Below, piece by piece: positions 27,091 through 38,530 of a DNA stretch of 64,000 nt. Made by a program: the position numbers and the translations under genes. Origin of the DNA: Zygnema circumcarinatum. Lineage: Eukaryota; Streptophyta; Zygnematophyceae; Zygnematales; Zygnemataceae. The first letter of the stretch is position 1. Every line of letters begins with the position of its first letter. The notes beneath the pieces were generated by a model. That model worked only from the letters and a program-made list of their open reading frames with translations, had not been told where the DNA came from and ran no database searches. The DNA is taken from assembly GCA_037447605.1 (NCBI GenBank), contig CM074806.1, forward strand, positions 3,035,348-3,099,347, read 5' to 3'.

Positions 27091-30000
27091 TCACCTGCTT
27101 CCAGCTGTCACATTGCCCTCAACGCTTTCGCTTTCTTGAACGACCAGAAGATTGGCCTTGCCAGCAGCATCCCTCGGTTCCTTTACTGCCCTCTTCTTTC
27201 TTCTTTCCACAAATTGCTGTCCATCCAAGGTCACCCCTTCACCGTTTTCCAGAACATGTAACGCTTCTAGCTGTTCCCTGGATGATGTTGAGTCCAATGT
27301 TAGTGCACGACCTCCTTCTGTCTCCACTTGGTCAATGTTCATATTCGCACCATCGTCCCCCAAACAAAGCTCTTGAGTCATATCGTGGTCTGTCCCCAGC
27401 ACTGAGTGAGAATCCTCATTCGAGACTCTAACTTCAGCCTTAATTACCTCATCGATGAGGTAGTTACACGATGAAGTTTCCTTATATGTCGCCCTTCCCT
27501 CCACCCCCCTCATTGCTTCCTTGCCCCTTGTTTCCCCATTGTGATCGGCCATGCCACTATCACTGTCAACCTTATCCTCCAGTTCACCATGAACGCGCTC
27601 CATGAGGAGATCTGCCGTATTCCCCTCCCAACCCATTCGATCTACATTTCTTTCAACAGTCCAGTTGGGCCATCCGTTGAACGATTCCACAAGGCTATCC
27701 CTCAGTTCCACAACAGAATGTACATCTACGCCGTTTAACCATGTCCGGACCTCTTCCCCCGAGGCCACAACCCATCCTTCTCTACCAGGGCCCCTCTCTC
27801 CCCTGAAAGGGGATCCTAACGCTTTCAGATCATCAACAACAACAGCTCTAACTGACCGTAGCCTAACAAATTCTCCAGCCTCTTCCAAACAAGGCTCCTC
27901 ATCCATTTGCAGGGTGGTAGCAACATCGTCCTCTCTAGCCAATGTTTCCCTCTCCCCAACACCAGCCTTGGCTACTTTGCTAATGCCGATGGATAGAAGC
28001 CTCGCGTCAACCTTCGCATCAACGCCCTCCTCCAAACCAAAACGTGAGCCCTCTAGCCCAATTTCAATCCTCACTTTCGCTGGCAGAGCCTTCACGTTTT
28101 CAAAACCCCAATCCATGAAGATGTTTCTCTTCAAGTTTCTGTTTGCAGGTTTTGTTCGTTTGCCTTGCTTCCCATCCTGTTCCCTAAGATGATTGTCCAA
28201 GGCCTTTAGCCAATGCCTGAAAGCAACCTGGCAGGGACCAGTTGTAAGGGGCTTCAAATGCAGTATCCACTCCACGGAAGTTACAGAGAAGAGTCCTTTG
28301 TAGGCCCCTGTTGCGCGACCAGCATAAAAACATTCGGCTGCTCGTGCTTGAAATCCAACAGTCCAAAGTACGTTAATCAAAAGGTTGCAAATCTGATTGC
28401 GTTCATCCACAGGTAGTGACCTCAGAAATGCTTCGTAGTCCAGCCTCCCTTGCCCTCGGGGAACTAGTGGATTATCAGCCGTCTGATGTCCTCGGACTTC
28501 AGCTACGTCCTGTTCAGGTGCAGTCAGAATGTCATATAAGCTGCTACAACCTTCTTTAGCTAAGTAAAGAAAATGCTCGGCTTCCCTAGCGTTTTGGCAC
28601 TTATCAAGAATCCTCAGCAAGTGCGGCATAGACAAGCGGTCACTCGCCCATTGCAGGGCGTCCTCCCTCATCTCCTTCATAACTTCTTCAATTTGCCCAA
28701 CCTTTTTTCCATCTGCTAGTCCCCACATCAGCGCTGTGAAGGCGACATTATCAATAGGCTTTCCGCCCTTCTTCATCGATTTAATAAGCCCCAACGCCTT
28801 CTGCAGCTGCCCACTTTCCGCATACAGCCTAATCATTATACTACGTGTCACCTCATCCCGCCTAACTCCATCTGCCCTCATTTGGGCAAAAACTTCTTGC
28901 CCCTTTTCAAAAAGTCGATATAGTCTACAAAATTGCAAAACATTATTGTACAGCGAAGTATCTCTCCCAAAGAGGCTCCTGTGCTCCTCAAAAGTCCGAA
29001 GTGCCGACTCAATGTTGCCAATCTTCCCATACGAGACGACCAAAACTGCTGCGGACTTGCTGTTTGGTTTGATCCCCTTGTCCTTCATCTCCTCCATGAA
29101 CTGAATTGTCTGCTTGGCCATACCTGACCTAGCAAAACCGCTAATGAGAGTGCAATACGCCACTTCATTGGTTTCCAACCCTTGTGCTTCCATATCACGT
29201 AAAACTGAAACGGCCTCCTTCCACTTGCCCCACCGAACATACAACTGAATAGCTGTGCCATACGTAGTCCCATCCAGTTTCCACCCTTTCTTTTTCATTT
29301 GAGTGAACAGCATCGCCCCTTCCTTCAGCCTTCCTGCGCGCCCCAGTGTGTTCATCATAGTGCAGTATGTCACCTGATCAGGGATTTCACCTTCATCTTG
29401 CATGCGGTAGAACCAGTCGATTGCTTTCACGGGAGCACCACATCTAGGAGTCAACACAGAGAATGAAATTAGCCCCCAAACAGAGTTCCTCAAAAACCTT
29501 AAAACCAAAAGCCACAAAGATGGCTTACGCCTTCCTATTCCATTCTTAAGAACATGCACCTCTGCGTTGGAATTCGTAGTCACCCGCATTCTCTACGAAC
29601 TTTTAGTTTCTACTTAAGGTACAGGTTCAGATGAACTGCTGACAGTTACCTTGACGCCGAGCTGATGAGGCTGCTGTATGTGTACTTGTCCGGCTTCAAT
29701 CCAGCTGCTTGCATCTCCGTCACCATGCTTTCGACAGCTGCCAAATGGCACAGTTTGCTTGCTTTCTTCAATAACAGATTATAGTGGATCACTTCTGGAC
29801 TTAATCCGTCCTGCAAACAACAATTTGACGTAGGGCTGATTGACGATGGCATTAAAAAACATAACACAAAAGCGGAGCTTCAAGACGCTAGACGACAATA
29901 CAAGCTAGAGACTAAATTATCTTCGACCTCAAATCTGAGCTTTGCACTGCTTTACAATTTAATTCAGCAATGAGGGCGGGACAGCAAGCTGCCATAGTGG

Positions 30001-30782
30001 AAGGAGACACTTGGGGCATACAGTCTTGCTCTGGAACAAACCTGCTTTTTCATCCACTCGAAGAATTCCAGACCCGCTTCCCACTCCTTAATTTCTTTCA
30101 AAATTGCCATCATGTCCCACGCATTTAGAGTTCCCTTGAAACTTTCCAATTGGGCTTCCAAGCCTTTCGAGCAAGCTGACTTATCGTTCACGACTCGAAG
30201 GCAATTCACGACACGTCCTGGATATCTGAACAGGTTCGTGTTCCTTCTCAAATGAGTTTGCTTCTGTGCTCTCAGTCCTTGTGCGTCCATGGAAATGCTC
30301 TTTTGGACGTCGGTGTCCGCTGAAGACTCCATATCTAAATTGAAATCAACGGCCTTCAACCTCCTGCTGCTTCTTCGGCTGCCATACAATGACTCTGACC
30401 TATTCGGTTCCGCAGTGACTGATAAAGTCGATGCTTCAATGTTTGCATTTGCATCTTCAAAGGAGGTATGAGTTTCGTCCTCTGACTCGGCGACAGTGTC
30501 AAGGTTATTCAAACGAGCAGCTTGCAATTGGTTTCGTTCACGAAGGATGCTGCTGGAACTTGAAGCCGCCTCTCGGCGTGACTCCGATTCACCAGCAACT
30601 GCTTTGGTTGCGAGCAGTCCTCTAAAAGGGTTCCTATGCGTCGCCTTGTCTGTGTTAAAAAATTCGCCTCTTGATGCAATTAGAAAAGCAGTATTGGACG
30701 TCTGCGGGGCGCAAACACACTGCGTGCTGCATCCCTTCAGCAATGATATCGACGCCTGGTTCCGGAGCAGAGAATGAGCCAT
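27091..30782 (-). CDS. P-class PPR protein with degenerate SMR-like domain
   Basis: Three exons (30042-30782, 29650-29810, 27091-29443) encode 1084 residues. The N-terminus (MAHSLLRNQASISLLKG...) is Ser/Ala/Arg-rich and looks organelle-targeting, probably plastid. From about residue 220 to 550 there are roughly nine PPR motifs, for example IPDQVTYCTMMNTLGRAG and TNEVAYCTLISGFARSG, which should bind a specific organellar RNA. The following region (LRSLPVDERNQICNLL..., EWILHLKPLTTGPCQVAF) aligns with the SMR module of SOT1/SVR7-type proteins. The LDxH motif reads LHLK and the TGxG motif reads IGLE, so both are lost. A further roughly 280-residue acidic tail with no known domain ends the protein. 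The PPR gene shares an 884-bp divergent spacer with MinE. The exact RNA target cannot be inferred. Confidence 0.88.
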
Positions 30783-31666
30783 TCGGTGAACTCTGCCTTC
30801 TTTGATGTCTGCCTTCTTTCAGCCAGTGCCCATGCGAATGAAGCACGGATAATTGCAGCAATTCCAAGCAATTCAGCTCTGCAACAAAAGAAAATTGAGA
30901 AGTCGAGCAGCAAAAATCCCTGCGCTTCTTGCAAGTCAGCTGCAGGCAGGGGCTCAGGGATCGTAGCTTCAACAGTTCCGTGCTCAGCCTGTTCCGTTGC
31001 CCGTTACACAGCCTGTAACGTAACAAGTGTGGGCGGCACATGTGAGTGCGGCCATTTCTGGAACTCGTGGTTTTCTCTTTCCTTCGTACGGTTTTTGTTT
31101 TTTTTTTCTCCGCTACATCTGGACAGCGAATAGGAACCTCCCACGTGGCTCAATGAACGGCTCGCAATTCAAAACTCAACGGTTGGATCGCCTCCACGCT
31201 TCAACTTTTTTAGATTGGGCCGTACAGTTTTCAAAAAGCTGCCGGCAGAAAACGGCTGGTCGTCAGAATTTCTGAATCAGAAATTCGTTGGCCGGCACGT
31301 TTCCGCGGGGACGCCTCCCTCGCGGCCGCCGGCCGTCAGCTTTTTTAAACGTTTAGAGCCCTTCGAACTGGCGGCTGCCGAGCAGGAGCCGTTGCTGGCC
31401 GCGACAGCAGGCAGAGATTCGTTCAAATTCAAAGCCTTGAAGGAGAGAGGCATTTAGGGCCGCCTGCCAGACGACGTTCTCTTTTTGCAGGGCTTTTGCG
31501 TTTCTTCTGGCTGAATTGCAGGCAAGCAGGCAGACAGGCAGGCAGGCAGGCAGGCAGGAGGAGAGAAAGAAAGGAAGGGGATTGCCCTTCCTTTCGTTAC
31601 GGAAGGGGATTGCTGGAAGTCGCTGTCGTTTTGAATTCCATTTGAAGTGAGAGAATTGCCAGGAAA
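30783..31666. promoter_or_regulatory. Divergent promoter region between PPR and MinE genes
   Basis: The start codons of two organelle-related genes face away from each other across 884 bases. The spacer should hold both promoters and leaders. An array of CAGG/CAGA tetranucleotide units lies at about 31521-31559. No further gene is apparent. Confidence 0.5.
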
Positions 31667-33135
31667 ATGGCAGCAATCCAGGTAGCGATAGGTAGAAACA
31701 TCTGGACCATTAGAAGCATCGACTCGGATATGATCTCAACGAGAATGCTGACGAGGAACTTCATTAAGGTATCTTGCCTCCTGATCGGTTTAACTGTGAC
31801 AACTGTAATTGAATGAATAGGGCAATCTAATTTTACTCGCAGCATGTCAAGCTGATTCTTCATCACGTTTAAGTTCATAGAATATAAGCAGGCTTAAGTC
31901 TTGCATCTCCAAAATCCTCTTCGTTTGCTAACTGTCTGTTTGTGAACTGTTCTTGGACCAGATACAGTGCATTGGCAGATGTTCGTCCAGCAAATCTGTT
32001 GCTATTCGTGCACTTAAGTTACAATCCGCAGAAGGTGGGGTATCGAATGACAGTGATCGAACTGGAAGAAGTCTAGCAAGACAGCGAACAAACCTCGTCT
32101 ACACGCCAGTTACCACAGGTGCTAATGCAACTTTGTGCCTGCAGTCTTCATTTCCTTCCAACTCGAAGGAAGGGCTTAAAGGGAGGGATTGTGAAGGTAG
32201 AATTCTCTAAGTGGATTATTGAGGTCCTCGTGTACTGAGAAAGCAAGTTATTCCTCCATAGGGTTTCTTCCAAACTTTCAGCCTGTGATGTATCGATTCT
32301 CCGTTGCACGAGGTGTGACTTGCAATAGGTACTTACTGGTTGTGTCGAATGGCGATTGACAGGGCGACGCTGGGAGGAGGAGCCGGAACTCAGTTTGGCC
32401 AAACGGCTTGCCAAAGCATGGAGTCTTTTTTGGAAAGTGCTGCTTCCACCGCCTCCAATCGTACTCTCGTACGTTTCTGTTTATCTTTACCCATGTTGTG
32501 GAATAACTAGCATTCACGGGGAACGATAGCACACCCAAGATTCTATAGAGGCTGCAGCCGGTTGGTGTATAAATTTCTTGAGACACCTCTTGTGATCAAA
32601 GCTGTTCGTCTGGTTTTCGAAAGTACTCGCACGCACGATGCCGCGCTGCCTTCCATCTAGCTGATGTTGTCGTGCATTGCTTTGTCTGTGAATTTTAACG
32701 AGTTTTGGATTGGTGATGTTTGCCTCCATTGACTTTTGATTAGTTGTCTTATAATGTTTGCTCAGGAGTGCTGATTGCGCAAAGGAGCGCCTCAGACTTT
32801 TGCTTTTTTACGAGCGTGGAGAGATGCCAAAGGAGCTCGAGTGGAAGTTGCGGGAAACCATCGTGCATGCTATATCAGACTATGTTGAGATACGCACTGA
32901 GGGTGATGTTGGCTTAAACATATCTGCTGATACGTCCAATGGGACAGTGTTTTCAATAACTGTCCCTGTACGACGAGTGAAACCTCAATTTCAGGAATCG
33001 GGCTTTAAAGACAGACTTCAGCAAGTGTTCGGTGAAGACCAAGAAAGGCAAGAGAGGCTTTATCAAGCCCTGGAAGACAGGTTGTCTGTTACCGAATGGA
33101 GAGACGAGGCCTCTCCCAGTAGGGAAGAAGAGTGA
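31667..33135 (+). CDS. MinE1: Plastid division topological specificity factor MinE
   Basis: MinE oscillates with MinD and places the plastid division ring at mid-plastid. Four exons (31667-31768, 31962-32118, 32363-32468, 32766-33135) join in phase to 244 residues. The N-terminus (MAAIQVAIGRNIWT...) is rich in Arg, Ser and Thr and poor in acid, as expected of a transit peptide. A segment with LAKRLAKAWSLFWKVLL matches the amphipathic membrane-binding helix ahead of the MinE core. The core follows (SADCAKERLRLLLFYERG, AISDYVEIRTEGDVGLNIS, VFSITVPVRRVKPQFQ) and is nearly identical in layout to plant MinE1. A charged tail of about 45 residues comes after the core. The first two exons rest on splice-site logic and composition, because no in-frame ATG exists in exon 2. 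The core is certain. Confidence 0.9.
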
Positions 33136-34084
33136 ATTGCTGCCAGAGCATAGGACGAAAAGTAAATGGAACCTTGTCTCCACATTCCCTGCGTATTTGC
33201 TTGGCCAGAGGGCGCTTGCAGGAAAAATGCATACATAAGGTTGCTTGTAATTGGCATGTCCATCAGTACGTCTAGCATAGTTCACCTCGTCATGACGGAG
33301 TCTTATTTCCGGTTGCCATGCACTTGCGCAGCTGCCAGTACAAATATGCCAAAATCGCTAATGTGCAAACGTTTGCACTGCTGTAAGAGATAGACTATTT
33401 GCATCTAGACATAGGATCTACGCATGGAGTAGTTACCACACTCAGCTCCCGAGCCAGCTATTCTGGTTAGGTGCATAACAGGCCAACTTAGAGTTGGCTT
33501 TAACTGATAGCTGTAGGGCAATGTTTGTCGCACGTGTGAGGGCTAGAATTAGAGAAGTGGTTCTGGCAGCCGTCTAAGTCAAAAATATCTTAATCGCACT
33601 TGAGCGATGTGAATCTGTGGCTGTTTAACTGCTGTATGGAAATTCTTCAGGGAAGGGAATTGACCGAACCTGTAAAGGAACGGTTCCACGCTGTTCAGGA
33701 AGACGATTAAAGGGAAATACGAGAGTAATAATAAGCCTTGTTCAGCTACGTTTTCTCTCCAGACGATAAAATTTTACATTTATGCCCTCTCGTGTGATGC
33801 TCTTTGACCATTCAGTGTCTGCGAATTCCAGTTGCAATTATTGTTTTCCCTCTCTCCATTTGCCTTTTGTGCTTTGCCTTCTGAATTGCCCGAGTTTAGC
33901 TTTTGGCCATGTAAGCTATTTTACGATTCCATGCCTGCATTGAAAGCTGGAGTGCGACTAAAGTGAGGTATGCAAGCCCTTTAAGGCTTACAGAATTATC
34001 AAAGTCGTGCTGTGTGATTGGGCTTTGCTTTATTGTGGGCCATTTGACAAGGTTAGCAGAGCTTATCCTTTTGAAGAGGCAGAG
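33136..34084. other. Spacer downstream of MinE
   Basis: It probably contains the MinE 3' untranslated region. I see no gene, RNA or repeat in it. Confidence 0.4.
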
Positions 34085-34440
34085 TAGAGGTGGTTCGGCT
34101 GGATAGATGGGAAAGGAACGGTGAGACGTTAAGGGAGAGGGCTATGGGTAAGGGAGGGGGGAAGGGGGGTGGGGAGGGGGATGAAAGGAAGGATGGAGGA
34201 GAGAGAGGGCGAGGGAGGGAGAGGAAGAGGGGGTGGATATAGGGATAGTGGCTGCGGATGGAGGGTGGAGGCTGAAGTTATAGAGTTAAAGGTAGTTGGA
34301 GAAGGAAAGGGAGAGGGAGACGAGGGGGGTGGGAGGGAGAATGACGGGGCGGAGGGATAAGTGTCTGAGGGAGAGGGAGGGGGAGGAGGGGAGAAAGGAG
34401 AAGCGGAGTTGGTAACGGCTGGGGAAAGGAGAGGCGCTGC
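34085..34440. repeat. Purine-rich low-complexity tract
   Basis: The plus strand is almost entirely A and G, with many GGGAGG and GGGGG runs (densest at 34152-34180). It can form triplex or quadruplex structures. Proline/serine-rich frames read from the other strand are artefacts of this composition. Confidence 0.85.
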
Positions 34441-34880
34441 CAAGTGCCCCTAGAGACATGGGGCACGTACGTGTCCATACGTGGGTTGGAGCCAGGGATC
34501 TCTATTGAGGACTGAGCCGCGAAATTTAATATAAATGAGTTAATAAGCCTATCTATACAGTTGGTTAAAAAGATAATGAAGAATCGGATATAGAGTCTCT
34601 GTTGAAGAAGGGCGAGTGCTTGTTAGGCTTGTAGCCGCATCGCCTTTTGATTCTATTGCTGACAAGTTATGAGGAAATTGATTTACGCTTCTAGTTTCAA
34701 CCTCAAATCCTTCAATCTCATGCGCCCTCTCTTCTCTCTAGCCATATACATCTGTCACTCCGATTCTCCCTGTTCCTTCACCTTCGCTTGTCCTGTCCTT
34801 TTATTGTCTCTCCTCTCTCCCCCCTTCCCCTCCTCTATCCCTCTCCCTCTGTCCTCTCTCCCTCCGTCCTTTCTCCTAGA

Positions 34881-34901
34881 GGGGGAGGGGGAGGGGGAGG
34901 G
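34881..34901 (+). repeat. G-quadruplex motif
   Basis: The plus strand reads G5-A-G5-A-G5-A-G3, four G tracts with single-base loops, a textbook intramolecular quadruplex. The preceding about 150 bases are pyrimidine-rich. Confidence 0.8.
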
Positions 34902-35330
34902 ACTTGACTTTCGCACCACATATTTTTAACATGCTTTTGAAAGTATGGTGGAAGTTATGGAAGATGTGCCAATAGTTGATACTTCTTAGCCTTCTGTTTG
35001 TATGCCAAAAACGTCACGTTGAAGTAAATATCATGTTCGTGGTGAGGTTGGGCGATCCTAAGAATACGATTGTGCAAAGCCATGCGACAATAGAGCAAGG
35101 AACTAAGAAAGTAAACTTGGGGGGATCCCATTTGAGACCAGCAGGGCCAAAGAGAAAGATTTTACAAGACGCGTGGAGGTTTGTGTGCAGAGTGTGCGCA
35201 CGAGCGAGAGAGCGGGAGCTCTCTCCCCTCCCACTGTCTCTCTCTCAGAGTTTGTGGAAGGATGTAAGAGGGAATCAGAATGCAGCGAGCGAGAAAAGGG
35301 AGAAGAGTGCTGAGGGAACGCCAGCCAAAG

Positions 35331-35515
35331 ACCTAACACTAACCCTAACCTCAATCCTACCGTAACTATAACTTTTCTCCTACTGTACCCCTAACTCAAA
35401 CTATTTAACCCCATGCTTACTCAATGTTCAAACGACTAACCGTACGTAGACCTTAAGCGAAGTCCAAGCCCTAATCGTAGCCCTGACCTGACTCTAACCC
35501 AACCCTACACCGTAC
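35331..35515. repeat. Degenerate telomere-like repeat stretch
   Basis: Units of the form CCTAAC, CCCTAA, CCTGAC and CCGTAAC follow each other on the plus strand, the clearest being ACTAACCCTAACC near 35338. They resemble decayed telomeric repeats inside the chromosome. Divergence is high. Confidence 0.55.
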
Positions 35516-35661
35516 CAGAATCCTAGACCTCACGCCTCCCTCACGCCTCCCTCTCCCTCCCTCCCTCCTCTGTGCCTCCAGTTCCAGCATCCAGGAGGAA
35601 CGTTTTTTTTGTTCTCTTACGGGCAGCCGTCAACTGCTGCAGCCCGGAGCCGGCGACGAGC

Positions 35662-35924
35662 CGCCGGCCGTCAAGTGCGCCGGCCGCCGGCCGTCATGTG
35701 CGCCAGTCGCCGGCCGTCAAGTGCGCGAGTCGCCGGCCGTCAAGTGCGCCGGCCGCCGGCCGTCATGTGCGCCAGTCGCCGGCCGTCAAGTGCGCCAGTC
35801 GCCGGCCGTCAAGTGCGCCAGTCGCCGGCCGTCAAGTGCGCCGGCCGCCGGCCGTCATGTGCGCCAGTCGCCGGCCGTCAAGTGCGCCAGTCGCCGGCCG
35901 TCAAGTGCGCCTGCCGCCGGTCCG
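35662..35924. repeat. 23-bp GC-rich minisatellite
   Basis: The unit CGCCGGCCGTCAAGTGCGCC plus three variable bases (AGT or GGC) repeats every 23 bases from 35662. Twelve unit starts are visible, about eleven of them full copies. AA/AT and AGT/GGC variants alternate in a higher-order pattern. Because 23 is not a multiple of 3, the unit is read in all three frames and makes long artificial Arg/Pro/Ser frames with a 23-residue period. Confidence 0.92.
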
Positions 35925-36256
35925 CCAGGTCCGTGCAGGTCCGCGGCCGGCGGCTGACAGCGACGGACGGAACGTACAAGATAAGGCATGCTCGCTAACC
36001 TGGCCGTACGAAAACTTAGGCCGGTAATTCTTGTCGCCTAGCGCTGATGGACGAGCTCGTATGGGGAAATCATTACTTCTCTGCGGATACTATGTACGAA
36101 TTTCTGTCGTTATTTCTGTCGTATCGTGCGTACTTACCAGTTCCGGCGGTTGGCCAACTGTGCCAGTGCGGGCAGCCGGCACTTGGGGGATGGCGCGCTA
36201 CGCGACAAATCCGACACCAGGCGGATGATATGATTGGTCAATCCCTAGCCGCCAAC

Positions 36257-36291
36257 GCAGGGTTGACCCGCGACACTCGGGTCAACCCTGC
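36257..36291. repeat. Perfect 14-bp hairpin
   Basis: GCAGGGTTGACCCG (36257-36270) and its exact reverse complement (36278-36291) are separated by a 7-base loop. The structure could extrude as a cruciform or form in RNA. No T-run follows, so it is not a simple terminator. Confidence 0.85.
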
Positions 36292-36459
36292 GGAACTGCG
36301 GAAGCAGCGATACTGTACCTCGACCCGGTGGATCTGACCGCGGCTTCACCCCGAAAATGGACGTCACGAGGTGGATCCGTCGCAACCGCGGGGTGTAAAA
36401 ATATCATTCAAATTTATTTCTTGCAGCGACGCACAATTTTTTCGAAACGAATTTTAGGG

Positions 36460-38360
36460 TGCGTTTCATGGTTCAACTTTCTTGATGTGGTTGAAGCTCC
36501 GGAGTTGGAAACTGAGGCGGAAAGTTTCACAGATCGGACCATTAGACAAACCAGTCGACTGGTTGGCAACCAGTGGTTGCGGACCGAAACAACCATTCGA
36601 CTGGTTTGGAACCAGTGGCATCCACTGGTTCCAAACCATTTGGAACCAGTGGCATCCACTGGTTCCAAACCATTCGACTGGTTGCCAACCAGTGGCATCC
36701 ACTGGTTCCAAACCAGTCGACTGGTTGCCAACCAGTGGCATCCACTGGTTGGAAACTAGTCGACTGGTTGCGAACCAGTGGCGCAGGACTGAAACAACCA
36801 TTCGACTGGTTCGACGACGCGACCTATAGCCACTCGCCACGTGGCCAAAGGCTAGTTCTGCGTGTTCCCACTAGACTAAGACTGTCGGTCGGTCCACATC
36901 CGGACCGAATCTCCTAAGGACCTTTGACAACGGCTAAGGACCGTACGGTGTACAGTTCGGGGCTACAGTCTAATCACGTTATAGTGACCGTGTCGGTCCC
37001 CACTAGGGATGGATTAGTTACGACTATATATTATATATTATATTATACAACTGTGACGACTAGATAACGGCTGATATATATTAATTTACAACGCCTTTAC
37101 AACATGTACGGTCGGACGGCCGTACGGTCGAACGACTGTACGGTATTATGCGGTACGGATGCACGAGCAGACAGAGTGAACCAGACGGACGCATTTCGCA
37201 ACGCCAACGCCAAAACGACCTAATTTTGGTATGGTATGACCGTACGAGTACGGTCGTACGGTCGATAATTGTTCAAAACGAGTGGGTATAATATATGTAA
37301 TAAAGTGTTTTACTTTGTAATATATTACTATTTTTAAACCCGTTGTAAATTATATAATATATTCGGAATTTATAACGCGGGCCATCCCTAGTCCCCACAC
37401 ATTTGTGTCACTATATCGGTAATGACCCGTTTGTCATTTCACATTTATAGTAACAATGTTATTACATATGTTTTTGCGGTATATCCGTACGACTTTGCTA
37501 CCGTACATTGTACTTTTTGGGCAGTCATCACGTGGGTAGGTGTGTACGAACCCTAGTGAGCATGTGTACGGACAAGTGGATATGTACGGTCAAGTCGATA
37601 TCTGACGATATTAGTCGATAGTGTGTACGGTCGTAATATATTTGTAACTCATATTCCAATACGTGGGTGGATAATATCGACATTTTGAATATATAGTAAC
37701 AATCAGGGTTTTTCAACGTCATTATATCCGTAATGGCGTCACTACTGGCGCAGGATCTGCAGTGGTGCAATTCCGTTCCCGGAAAAAAAGTCAGTTTATC
37801 CATGCTGTTCTTATAAACAGTGTCACTGTAACGTGATTAGACTGTATACCCCTATTGTACACATCATTTTGGTGGGTTGCCAACCGTTGACAACTAGTGA
37901 TTTAATGGTTGCCAACCATTTGATTTAATGGATATAACCATTCGACTGGTTGCCAACCAGTGCCGCCGGATCGAAACAACCATTCGACTGGTTGCCAACC
38001 AGTGGTTGCGGATCGAAACAACCATTCGACTGGTTGCCAACCAGTGGATGCCACTGGTTGACAACCATTCGACTGGTTTGGAACCAGTGGATGCCACTGG
38101 TTGGCAACCAGTCGACTGGTTGCCAACCAGTAGACGTCCAACCATTGCCATCCAATGGTTGTCCAATGGTTGCCGATCCAATGGTCCGACCTGTGGAAAG
38201 TTTGCCAACCTCCTCCCAATGGTTGCCATATCAACCATTGGATGGCCAGCCAGCGTCCAATGGTTGGCCAATGTTGCCGATCCACTGGTTCAACCTGTGA
38301 CCGCGTGATTTTACGTCAGCAAACGTTGAACCACCTCAGCAAAGTTGAATCAAGCTGATT
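36460..38360. mobile_element. Fold-back element with subrepeat-rich inverted ends
   Basis: The left end (GTTCAACTTTCTTGATGTGG near 36472) matches the reverse complement of the right end (TTCAACTTTGCTGAGGTGG near 38334). A second inverted match, AAAGTTTCACAGATCGGACC on the left against AAACTTTCCACAGGTCGGAC on the right, lies further in. Both ends continue into arrays of short palindromic units (ATTCGACTGGTTGCCAACC and CCAGTGGATGCCACTGG), at about 36540-36815 and 37925-38290. The about 1-kb centre is AT-rich with many GTACGG motifs and no convincing gene. This architecture is like Foldback or Galileo-type DNA transposons. No target duplication was identified, so the outer limits are approximate. 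Confidence 0.65.
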
Positions 38361-38530
38361 TAAGCTGGGCCCTGAATCGGGGCCCATCGCTGCTGAGGCT
38401 GCACGCGCGCACCTGCAGGTCCCGTCGTCCGCGAGCAGCGCTGGAGCGGGCGGGGGAGCTGAATTAGGGTTTCTTCTCCGCGCTCGCCCGCCGTAGACTC
38501 CAGCTCGAGCGGGTGGCAGAGGCGGGGGCA

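Noticed and set aside
31953-32210. Start of MinE within its second exon at 31953
   Set aside because: The codon is TTG, not ATG. An upstream exon at 31667-31768 supplies an ATG, a targeting-like sequence and the right phase.
34129-34443. Proline/serine-rich minus-strand frame
   Set aside because: It is an artefact of a purine-rich low-complexity tract.
35662-35924. Possible CRISPR array
   Set aside because: The 23-bp units are contiguous with no unique spacers, and the context is plant nuclear DNA.
35572-36027. Overlapping plus-strand frames rich in Arg, Pro and Ser
   Set aside because: They are translations of the 23-bp minisatellite in all three frames, with a 23-residue period, not a protein gene.
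36328-36917. Several overlapping frames rich in Trp, Thr, Gly and Gln on both strands, also at 37894-38358
   Set aside because: They arise from palindromic subrepeats of the fold-back element, which stay open on both strands.
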